A stretch of 42,413 bases of DNA from assembly GCA_014879945.1 (NCBI GenBank), contig JACSRE010000197.1:1-42413 (forward strand), read 5' to 3'. Source of the stretch: Myxococcus sp. (GTDB lineage Bacteria > Myxococcota > Myxococcia > Myxococcales > Myxococcaceae). Under the pieces are notes generated by a model. The model made no database searches. It saw only the letters and a list, made by a program, of their open reading frames with translations, and had not been told where the DNA came from. Positions 34,047 to 41,147 of the stretch are shown here, in pieces. Made by a program: the position numbers and the translations under genes. Position 1 is the first letter of the stretch. The number at the start of each line of letters is the position of its first letter.

Positions 34047-35732
34047 ATGCGCCGACTGCTGAGCGGAGTCGTGGTGGCAGCCCTCTGCTTGATGGGCTGT
34101 CCTCCAGAGAACCCACCGCCGCCAGTTCCGCCAGCACCGCCGCGCGCGTTCCTCACCTTGCCCAGCACCACGGTGGTGGCGCCCAGCATCAAGGGCTCCG
34201 TCACCACCATGGGCTGCAAGAAGGTGGGGCAGGTGCAGATCCTCGAGAGCGGCAACTTCTTGATGGACGCGCGCTACACCGGCGAGCCCACCAACTGGGA
34301 GATCCTCCCTGCCCTGCTCAACCCCATCTATCCGATGCGTGGGTTCTCGACCCCGCTGTCGCTCTCGGCGAAGGTCATCTGCGAAGAGGTGAACACGCTG
34401 GCCGACGGCGGCTTCACCGCGCGCGAAGGCACCTCGCAGCCGCTCAGCCTCACCTTCCTTCCGGTCGACTCGGTGCGCACCGACATGGGCCGGCAGACGC
34501 TGCCCGACGCCTTCGTGGCCGAGGGCGGCGTGGCTGGGCAGCCGACGACCTTCATCGGGTGCGCCGCGACGCAGACGGGCCGCGCGCTGCTGCGGGTGGA
34601 CTCCAACGGCACCATCGTGGCGGTGAACGAGGCGATCCCCTTCAACTGTGACTTCAGCTCCGACATCACCGATCGCAACACGACCTCGGGCACCCGCTGG
34701 CTGTGGATGCCGCAGGTCGGCGCGTTCTCGTTCGACGGCAACCTGAACGTGCTCTCGACCTTCCGCGGAGAGATCTCGCGGCTGTCGGTCTCGCCCATCG
34801 AAGGCGACGCGATCATCACCATCGAAGATCCCTCGGCGGGTACCAAGGCCCAGGTGATGCGCCTGCGCGCGCGCCCGGCGATGAACGAGGGCTCGATGAT
34901 GTGGACGACGCTGCAGGGCCCGTTCGACACCGGCTACCCGGGCCAGTTCAACAGCGACCCGGTCGTGGACCCCGGCACGCGGCGCGTCTTCACCTCGTCA
35001 TGGCAGTTCCGCCTGGGCTCGCGGCAGGGCGTCATCGCCGTGCTCGTCTACGACTACAGCAACGGCTTGCTGGTCAACGGCCCCAACCCGCCGGCGGTGC
35101 TGTCCTTCGACTTCCCCAACCCGATGAACCGCCCCATCAAGCCGGTGGGCGCGTTCAAGGAAGACGGCACGCTGTTCTACGCGCCGTTGCTGACGGTCGG
35201 GAGCGACGACCAGCTCTCGACGACCGTGCTGGCCTGCGCGACCAACACCTCGGGCTGTCAGAGCGCCGCCCGACGGTGGACCAGCCCCACCTTCCAGGGC
35301 GAGCTGCAGACGCTGGTGCCCTTCTCGCGCGGCAACTACATCGCCGTGGTGGGGGGCTTCGCGACCTACTTCCTGGGCGCCTCCGATGGTCGCGTGAAGA
35401 ACTTCGGCATCAGCGACCCGCGAGAGCCGGTGCGACCGACCGGCAGCCTCATCACCATCGGCGTGGTGCCGGGCAGGGGCAACGACTTCTACCTGCTCAA
35501 CGCGCCCATCCCCTCGGGCCAGTCGCTCTCGTTCCCGACCGAGATCATCGCCGTCGACGCGCCGCCCAGCGGCGATCTGTGGACGCTGGCGGTCCAGGGC
35601 GGCACCCAGCCCGCCGACTCGCTCTTCCTCGCGGTCGACGACAACGGCCAGCCGTGGATGCGGGTCGGCGTCGATCAGGTGCGCCCGCTCGGGCTGATGC
35701 AGTACCGCCTGCTGAAGGGCTCCAACCGCTGA
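34047..35732 (+). CDS. Lipoprotein, possible beta-propeller, unknown function
   Basis: A 561-residue lipoprotein with lipobox LMGC (Cys18) followed by a Pro-rich spacer (PPENPPPPVPPAPP). The rest is strand-rich with Trp/Phe/Gly turns (GTRWLWMPQVGAFSFDGN, FLAVDDNGQPWMRVG) that recall PQQ- or WD-like propeller blades, but I cannot define the repeats with confidence. Four or more Cys may form disulfides. Its ATG begins directly after the TAA of the OmpA-family gene, with GGAG seven bases upstream. The pair could form an outer-membrane complex, judged only from gene order. It ends four bases from the convergent tlyA stop. Confidence 0.8.
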   Translation: MRRLLSGVVVAALCLMGCPPENPPPPVPPAPPRAFLTLPSTTVVAPSIKGSVTTMGCKKVGQVQILESGNFLMDARYTGEPTNWEILPALLNPIYPMRGFSTPLSLSAKVICEEVNTLADGGFTAREGTSQPLSLTFLPVDSVRTDMGRQTLPDAFVAEGGVAGQPTTFIGCAATQTGRALLRVDSNGTIVAVNEAIPFNCDFSSDITDRNTTSGTRWLWMPQVGAFSFDGNLNVLSTFRGEISRLSVSPIEGDAIITIEDPSAGTKAQVMRLRARPAMNEGSMMWTTLQGPFDTGYPGQFNSDPVVDPGTRRVFTSSWQFRLGSRQGVIAVLVYDYSNGLLVNGPNPPAVLSFDFPNPMNRPIKPVGAFKEDGTLFYAPLLTVGSDDQLSTTVLACATNTSGCQSAARRWTSPTFQGELQTLVPFSRGNYIAVVGGFATYFLGASDGRVKNFGISDPREPVRPTGSLITIGVVPGRGNDFYLLNAPIPSGQSLSFPTEIIAVDAPPSGDLWTLAVQGGTQPADSLFLAVDDNGQPWMRVGVDQVRPLGLMQYRLLKGSNR

Positions 35733-35740
35733 CGCGTCAG
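35729..35740. other. 12-bp palindrome holding both stop codons of convergent genes
   Basis: The sequence CTGACGCGTCAG is a perfect palindrome. Its left half carries the TGA of the plus-strand lipoprotein gene and its right half the TGA of tlyA on the minus strand, four bases apart. No T-run follows on either side, so it is not a typical terminator. Confidence 0.45.
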
Positions 35741-36471
35741 GCGCGGCGGGCCACCAACAGCGCCTCGACGTTTCCAGCGGGCCCTGGCACCGGGCAGTCC
35801 ATCAGGCCCACCACGGCCAGCCCCTGCTCCTGCACGAAGCGCGCGATGCGCTCGATCGACTCACGGCGCGCCTGGGCGTCGCGCACCACCCCGCCCTTCT
35901 CGATCTGCGCCGGGCCGACCTCGAACTGCGGCTTCACCAGGGCCACCAGCACGCCGCGCTCGGCCAGCTTCGGCAGCACCCCCGGCAGCACCAGGGTCAG
36001 CGAGATGAAGCTCACGTCGATCACCATCACCGAGACGGGCTCGGGCAGGTCGTCGTCGGTCAGGTGGCGGGCGTTGACGCGCTCGCGGCTCAGCACGCGC
36101 GGGTCCTTGCGCAGCTTCTCGTGCAGCTGGCCGTAGCCGACGTCGATGGCGTGCACCCGGAGGGCGCCCCGCTGGAGCAGGCAGTCGGTGAAGCCGCCGG
36201 TGCTCGCGCCGATGTCGGCGCAGACGGCGCCGGTGACGTCGACCGAGAACTGCTTCAGCGCCGCCTCGAGCTTGAGGCCGCCGCGCGACACGAAGGGCAG
36301 CACCTCGCCCTTGAGGCGCAGCTCGGCCTCGACCGAGACCCTCGTGCCCGGCTTGTCCACGCGCTGATCGTCCACCACCACCTGCCCCGCGAGGATGAGC
36401 GCCTGCGCGCGGGTGCGGCTCTCGGCGAGGCCGCGCTCCACCACCAGCAGGTCGAGGCGCTCCTTCTTCAT
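35737..36471 (-). CDS. tlyA: TlyA-type rRNA 2'-O-methyltransferase
   Basis: A 244-residue protein. Residues 1-~62 are an S4 RNA-binding domain (RLDLLVVERGLAESRTRAQALILAGQV-type). Then comes a FtsJ/RrmJ-like methyltransferase with SAM motif DIGASTGGF (86-94), VIDVSFISL and LVKPQFEVG. TlyA enzymes methylate cytidine 2'-OH in 23S (and in some species 16S) rRNA, which affects capreomycin sensitivity. Homologues are often misnamed hemolysin A. The ATG at 36471 overlaps the dxs stop (ATGA). It is the last gene of the xseA-xseB-ispA-dxs-tlyA run, a common arrangement. Confidence 0.92.
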   Translation of the reverse strand: MKKERLDLLVVERGLAESRTRAQALILAGQVVVDDQRVDKPGTRVSVEAELRLKGEVLPFVSRGGLKLEAALKQFSVDVTGAVCADIGASTGGFTDCLLQRGALRVHAIDVGYGQLHEKLRKDPRVLSRERVNARHLTDDDLPEPVSVMVIDVSFISLTLVLPGVLPKLAERGVLVALVKPQFEVGPAQIEKGGVVRDAQARRESIERIARFVQEQGLAVVGLMDCPVPGPAGNVEALLVARRA

Positions 36472-38204
36472 CGCGGCCCCTGTTCGAGGAGCGCACGGCC
36501 TGCGGCGCGCAGCCCATCGGCGTGAAGGCCGAGCGCGCGGCGCTGCGCGTTGGCCTCGCCATGGGGCACGAAGCGATCTCCCGGCAGGCTGACGCGGCCG
36601 ACGCGCGGGCAGAGCCCCTCGTCGGCGAGCACCTCGAGCACCGCGTCAGCCAGCCCACCGCGCGGCATCGCCTCTTCGGCGAGCAGCAGCGCGCCGCTCC
36701 GCGCCGCCTCGCGGACCCGCTGCCGGTCGAGGTTCGCGACGTCGCCGGCGTCGAGCACCGCCCAGGGCTGCCCACCGCACGCCTCGACGGCCTGGAGCCC
36801 CAGCACGCCCGACGTCACGAAGACGAGCGACGGCGCCTGGGCGCGCACCAGCCACCGGGTCTGGGGCGGCGGGAGGACCTCCTTCGGCCGCGCCCCGGTG
36901 ACGACCCCCCGGGGAAACCGAAGGGCTGACGGCCCCGAGCGCGCCACCGCCGCGTCGAGCAGCTCCGCCAGGTCGTCGGCGTACACCGGCGAGGTGATCG
37001 ACAAGCCCGGCAACGGACGCAGGAACGACACGTCGAAGCTGCCCTGGTGGGTCGCGCCGTCGGCCCCGACCAGCCCCGCCCGATCGATGGCGAAGATCAC
37101 CGGCAGCCGCGGGAGCGCCACGTCGTGGACGAGCTGATCGTACGCGCGCTGCAGGAACGTCGAGTACACGCAGACGACCGGCCTGGCGCCCGCCTTCGCC
37201 AACCCCGCCGCGAACGTCACGGCGTGCTGCTCGGCGATGCCGACGTCGAAGACGCGCCGGGGAAACCTCGCCTGCAGGGCCGACAACGAGCTGCCTTCGA
37301 CCATCGCGGGGGTGATCACCACCAGCGCGGGGTCGCGCTCCATGCGCGCCTCGAGGAGCGCCGCGAACGCGTCAGACCAGGTCGTCTGGCCCGGCCGCGC
37401 CCGCACCAGCTTGCCCGCGCGCAGCTCGTAGGGCCCCATGGCGTGCCCGCGCGTGCGGAGGTCGGCCTCGGCCGGTGAGAACCCCCTGCCCTTCTGCGTG
37501 CGCGCGTGCAGCACCACCGGCTTCGACGACGCCTTCGCCTGCCGGAGCGCCTCGATCAGCCCGTCGACGTCGTGCCCGTCGAGCGGCCCCACGTAGACGA
37601 ACCCCAGCGACTCGAAGAAGCGGCGGGCGTCGCTCGACAGCAGGCCGTGCACCGCGCCCACGTTCTGCGAGATGCTCATGCCGTTGTCGTTGATCACGAG
37701 GGTGAGCGGGCCCGACGCGACCGCGGCGTGGTTCAGGCCCTCGAACGACAAGCCCCCCGTCAGCGCGCCGTCGCCCACGATCGCCACCACGTGGCCCGGC
37801 TGCGCCGTCAGCCGCAGGCCCTCGAGCAGCCCGACCGAGACCGAGATGGCGGTGCACGCGTGGCCCGCGCCGAAGGCGTCGTGCGCGCTCTCCGACGGGT
37901 CGAGGAACGGCGCCAGCCCGCCTGCCTGGCGGAGCGTGGGGAGCCTCGCGCGGCGCCCGGTGAGGAGCTTGTGCGCATACGCCTGGTGCCCGACGTCGAA
38001 GACGAGCCGATCGACGGGGCTGTGGAACACGCGGTGGAGCGCGACGGTCAGCTCCACCGCGCCGAGCGACGCGCCCAGGTGACCGCCGACCTGCCCACAC
38101 ACCTCGACGATCGCCTCCCGCAGCTCGGCGCACAGCCCGGGCAACGCCTGGCTCGGCAGCGCCCGGACGTCGGCCGGAGAGTCGATGCGCTCCAACAAGC
38201 TCAA
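36468..38204 (-). CDS. dxs: 1-deoxy-D-xylulose-5-phosphate synthase (short form)
   Basis: A 578-residue thiamine-diphosphate enzyme that condenses pyruvate and glyceraldehyde 3-phosphate, the first step of the MEP isoprenoid pathway. Key segments are FDVGHQAYAHK, thiamine-binding GDGALTGG (144-151) to NDN (172-174), catalytic Glu in GIAEQHAV (E325), and YSTFLQRAYDQ. The TTG at 38204 overlaps the ispA stop (TTGA) with GGAG eight bases upstream. Compared with E. coli Dxs as I recall it, about 45 residues are missing between NVGAV (~185) and FFESLGF (~196-202), a linker that is not part of the active site. This probably explains the shorter length. Confidence 0.93.
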   Translation of the reverse strand: MSLLERIDSPADVRALPSQALPGLCAELREAIVEVCGQVGGHLGASLGAVELTVALHRVFHSPVDRLVFDVGHQAYAHKLLTGRRARLPTLRQAGGLAPFLDPSESAHDAFGAGHACTAISVSVGLLEGLRLTAQPGHVVAIVGDGALTGGLSFEGLNHAAVASGPLTLVINDNGMSISQNVGAVHGLLSSDARRFFESLGFVYVGPLDGHDVDGLIEALRQAKASSKPVVLHARTQKGRGFSPAEADLRTRGHAMGPYELRAGKLVRARPGQTTWSDAFAALLEARMERDPALVVITPAMVEGSSLSALQARFPRRVFDVGIAEQHAVTFAAGLAKAGARPVVCVYSTFLQRAYDQLVHDVALPRLPVIFAIDRAGLVGADGATHQGSFDVSFLRPLPGLSITSPVYADDLAELLDAAVARSGPSALRFPRGVVTGARPKEVLPPPQTRWLVRAQAPSLVFVTSGVLGLQAVEACGGQPWAVLDAGDVANLDRQRVREAARSGALLLAEEAMPRGGLADAVLEVLADEGLCPRVGRVSLPGDRFVPHGEANAQRRALGLHADGLRAAGRALLEQGPR

Positions 38205-39097
38205 CGGGTGCGCTCCACGGAGTAGTCGGCGAGGGCCGCGAGGGGGCCGGCGATCGGCTCGACGGTCTGCACGGCCTGCTTGGCGCGCTCGACGAGCTCG
38301 GCGGCCAGCCGCCGCGAGGCCTCGAGGCCCACCACCGCGGGGAAGGTGAAGCGACCCGCCGCGGCGTCGGCCCCGGCCGGCTTGCCCAACTGCTCCGCCG
38401 ACGCGGTCGCGTCGAGGAGATCGTCGGCGATCTGGAACGCCAGCCCCAGGTCTTCGCCGTAGCGGGCCGCGGCGCGGAGCGCGGCCTCGGAGCCCCCGGC
38501 GGCGAGCACCCCCAGCTGGCACGCGGCGGTGATCAACGCCCCCGTCTTCAGGCGGTGCAGCTGCATCAGGTAGTCCTGCGCGGCGGGCCGATCGTCGGCG
38601 ATGTCGAGCACCTGCCCGCCCACCATGCCGCCGGCGCCCGCCGCCAGCGCCAGCGTGCTCGCCATGCGCGCGCGGGTCACCAGCTCGGCGTCGGGCCCGG
38701 TCGCGATCACCGTGAACGCGTCGGTCAGCAGCGCGTCACCCGCGAGGATCGCCAGGGCCTCGCCGTACGCCTTGTGGCTGGTCGGGCGCCCACGGCGCAG
38801 ATCGTCGTCGTCCATCGACGGCAGATCGTCGTGGATCAGGGAGTAGGTGTGAATGCACTCGAGCGCGCAGGCGCCGTCGTCGGCCATCGCGCCCCCGCCG
38901 CCCAGCGCGTCCGCGAACGCCAGGCAGAGGACGGGCCGCAGCCGCTTGCCGCCGTCGAGGAGGGAGTACCGCATGGCCTCGGCGAGGCGCATCGGGGTTC
39001 TCGTCGCGATGGTCTGCATGCGGTCGGCGAGCAGGCGCTCCACGCGCTGCTGCGCGCCCGGGAGCCAGGAGGACAGGTCGAAGGCCATTGGCCGCAT
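38201..39097 (-). CDS. ispA: Polyprenyl diphosphate synthase (farnesyl/geranylgeranyl type)
   Basis: A 298-residue prenyltransferase that extends DMAPP with isopentenyl diphosphate. The first Asp-rich motif is DDLPSMD (90-96) and the second is DDLLD (225-229). GGKRLRP (49-55), GGQVLDI and LHRLKTGALI are conserved substrate-binding segments. The spacing and DDxxxxD form fit the bacterial FPP synthase group, but the chain length of the product is not certain. The ATG at 39097 is used; an ATG three codons later is equally plausible, and neither has a good ribosome site. It is directly followed by dxs, which supplies the pathway precursors. Confidence 0.92.
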   Translation of the reverse strand: MRPMAFDLSSWLPGAQQRVERLLADRMQTIATRTPMRLAEAMRYSLLDGGKRLRPVLCLAFADALGGGGAMADDGACALECIHTYSLIHDDLPSMDDDDLRRGRPTSHKAYGEALAILAGDALLTDAFTVIATGPDAELVTRARMASTLALAAGAGGMVGGQVLDIADDRPAAQDYLMQLHRLKTGALITAACQLGVLAAGGSEAALRAAARYGEDLGLAFQIADDLLDATASAEQLGKPAGADAAAGRFTFPAVVGLEASRRLAAELVERAKQAVQTVEPIAGPLAALADYSVERTR

Positions 39098-39131
39098 CTG
39101 TCACGCCGCGGCGGTGAACGCACCTGTCTGC

Positions 39132-39467
39132 TTAGAAGGGCACGTCGTCGTCCTCGGCGGCAGGGGCCTGCCGTTTGGGCGCAGCGGCGGCGGGGGCCCG
39201 CGCCGGCGTCTGCGCCGCGGCCGCCGGGAGCTCCTTGACGTCGATGGGGGCGGTGCGGCCGTCCTCCGAGAGGAGCTGCTCGATGCGCTTCTCTGCGTCG
39301 GTGAGGAGCCCCTCGCCCTGCTTCACCAGGGTGATGCCCTCGGCGAAGCGCTCCAGCGAGTCTTCGAGCGAGAGCTCACCGCCCTCGAGCGCCTCGACGA
39401 TCGACTCGAGCCGCTTGACGACCTCGTCGTACTGCACCTTCCCGCCCGTCTGCGCCGGCTTCGCCAC
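39132..39467 (-). CDS. xseB: Exonuclease VII small subunit with SSB-like C-terminal tip
   Basis: A 111-residue protein. Residues ~11-68 are the XseB core helices (YDEVVKRLESIVEALEGGELSLEDSLERF and VKQGEGLLTDAEKRIEQLL-type). Several XseB chains coat the large subunit, and the enzyme degrades single-stranded DNA to short oligonucleotides. The core is followed by an Ala/Pro-rich linker (~80-104) and the last seven residues are EDDDVPF. This closely resembles the acidic C-terminal tip of SSB (DDDIPF), which recruits repair proteins. The gene lies three bases after xseA and ends 34 bases before ispA. The tail resemblance is seen in sequence; any binding role is inference. Confidence 0.93.
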   Translation of the reverse strand: MAKPAQTGGKVQYDEVVKRLESIVEALEGGELSLEDSLERFAEGITLVKQGEGLLTDAEKRIEQLLSEDGRTAPIDVKELPAAAAQTPARAPAAAAPKRQAPAAEDDDVPF

Positions 39468-39470
39468 GTC

Positions 39471-41147
39471 TCACCCCTGGTCCTTGCCATCGGCGCGCGA
39501 CTCGACGCGCACCTCGAGCCAATCGCCTCGATCGAGGCGCACCGTCAACAGATCTCCGCGCGTGACGTCTGCCGCGCGCCGCACCACGACGCCCTCGCGC
39601 GCGACGATCGCGTAGCCGCGCCCCAGCACCTTGAGCGGGCTCAGCGCGTCGAGGCGGGCGCTCAAGGCCTCGAGCCGCCTGCGGTCGCGCTCCAGCCGCC
39701 GCCGGAAGGCCACCGGGAGCGCGTCGCCCGCCGCGTCGATGCGGCGCCTGGCCTCGCGCAGGTGCGGGCGTGGGGTGGCGCGCTCGAGCGACAGCCGCAG
39801 CCGCGACAGGCGCGCGCGCTCGTCGCGAAGCCGCCGTGAGAGGCCTCCGCGTACCCGCGCCGACAGGGTGGCGAAGGCCGCCCGCCGCTCGGCCAGCCGG
39901 TTCTGAGGCCGCAGCCGACCCAGCCGCGCCTCGAGCTCTGCGAGGGCGCGCTGCCGCGTGCGCACCTGCCGCTCCTCGGCGCGCCGCAGCCGCTCGGCGA
40001 GATCAGACAGCCGCAGGCGGTGGGAGGTGAGCTGGCGGCGCGGGTCGGCCAGCGCGCCGCGGGCGGCCTGCAGCTGGTGGCGGGCTTCGAGCACCCGGCG
40101 CGCGGCCGCCTGCGCGAGGCGCCGCCGCGTGGTGCGCAGCCGATGCTGAAGGTCGGCCACCTCGGGCACCACCATCTCGGCTGCGCCGCTGGGCGTCGGG
40201 GCACGGTGATCGGCGACGAGATCGGCCAGGGTGACATCGACCTCGTGGCCGACGGCCGAGATGACGGGGATCGGGCTGTTGAAGATCGCCCGCACCACCC
40301 GCTCCTCATTGAAGGTCCACAGATCCTCCGCCGAGCCGCCACCGCGCGTCACCACGATCACGTCCACGTCGGTGCGCGCCAGCCACCGCAGCCCGCGCGC
40401 GATCTCGAGCGGCGCCTCGTCGCCCTGGACGCGGGCGTTGCAGAACAACACCGACGCCCCCGGGTGACGCCGGTGCAGCACCTTGAGGAAGTCGCGCCAC
40501 GCCGCGCCCGACGAGCTGGTGACGACGCCGATGCGCCGCGGCAGCATGGGCAGCGGGCGCCTGGGCCTGGTGCGCCCCTCGCCGATCAGCCCCTCTTTGA
40601 CGAGCTTCGCCTTGAGCTGCTCGAAGGCCAGCGCCATGGCCCCGACGCCCTCGGGCTCGAGCTTCTGGGCGATGAGGCTGTAGCGCCCCTGCACCTCGTA
40701 CAGGTTGAGCCCGCCCTCGATCAGCAGCGAGAGGCCGTCGCGCACCTGAAAGCGCAGCGTCTTCGCCAGCGTCTGCCAGACCCGCACGTCGAGCTGCGCG
40801 CCGGCGTCCTTGATCGAGAAGTAGAGGTGGCCGCGCACGTTGGGCCCGCGAAACCCCGTCACCTCGCCCCGCACGATCAGCCGCGAGAACCCGGGCTCGA
40901 CCGCGTCCTTCAGCTGGGCGGTCAGCTCCGAGACCGTCAAGATCCGGCGGGTCGGGGGCTCGGGCGCGGGCTTCCTCCAGGCAGGCACCGGTCGGGCCGG
41001 GGCCTCGGTGGCCGCCGGCGCGCTGGCGGGAGCCTCGACCGCTCGCGTGGGCGGCGCCGGCGCGGGGGTGGGAGGCGATGGGGCGCGCGCCGGTGACGCC
41101 TCTGGCGTGGGCCCAGGCGAGCGACCGAAGAGATCGCCCTGCTTCAT
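39471..41147 (-). CDS. xseA: Exonuclease VII large subunit
   Basis: A 558-residue catalytic subunit. The first residues are MKQGDLFG, followed by an unusually long Pro/Ala-rich linker (~9-65). The OB-fold domain starts near RRILTVSELTAQLKDAV (~67) and continues through VRGHLYFSIKDAGAQLDV. The catalytic region has VVTRGGGSAEDLWTFNEE, ISAVGHEVDVTLADLVADHRAPTPSGAAE, and a long Arg/Leu coiled coil (~350-480) before the closing GRGYAIV segment. Standard XseA is ~450 residues; the excess is mainly the N-terminal linker. The ATG at 41147 overlaps the upstream stop (ATGA), supporting this start and hence the QGDLF peptide. It cuts single-stranded DNA with XseB. Confidence 0.95.
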   Translation of the reverse strand: MKQGDLFGRSPGPTPEASPARAPSPPTPAPAPPTRAVEAPASAPAATEAPARPVPAWRKPAPEPPTRRILTVSELTAQLKDAVEPGFSRLIVRGEVTGFRGPNVRGHLYFSIKDAGAQLDVRVWQTLAKTLRFQVRDGLSLLIEGGLNLYEVQGRYSLIAQKLEPEGVGAMALAFEQLKAKLVKEGLIGEGRTRPRRPLPMLPRRIGVVTSSSGAAWRDFLKVLHRRHPGASVLFCNARVQGDEAPLEIARGLRWLARTDVDVIVVTRGGGSAEDLWTFNEERVVRAIFNSPIPVISAVGHEVDVTLADLVADHRAPTPSGAAEMVVPEVADLQHRLRTTRRRLAQAAARRVLEARHQLQAARGALADPRRQLTSHRLRLSDLAERLRRAEERQVRTRQRALAELEARLGRLRPQNRLAERRAAFATLSARVRGGLSRRLRDERARLSRLRLSLERATPRPHLREARRRIDAAGDALPVAFRRRLERDRRRLEALSARLDALSPLKVLGRGYAIVAREGVVVRRAADVTRGDLLTVRLDRGDWLEVRVESRADGKDQG

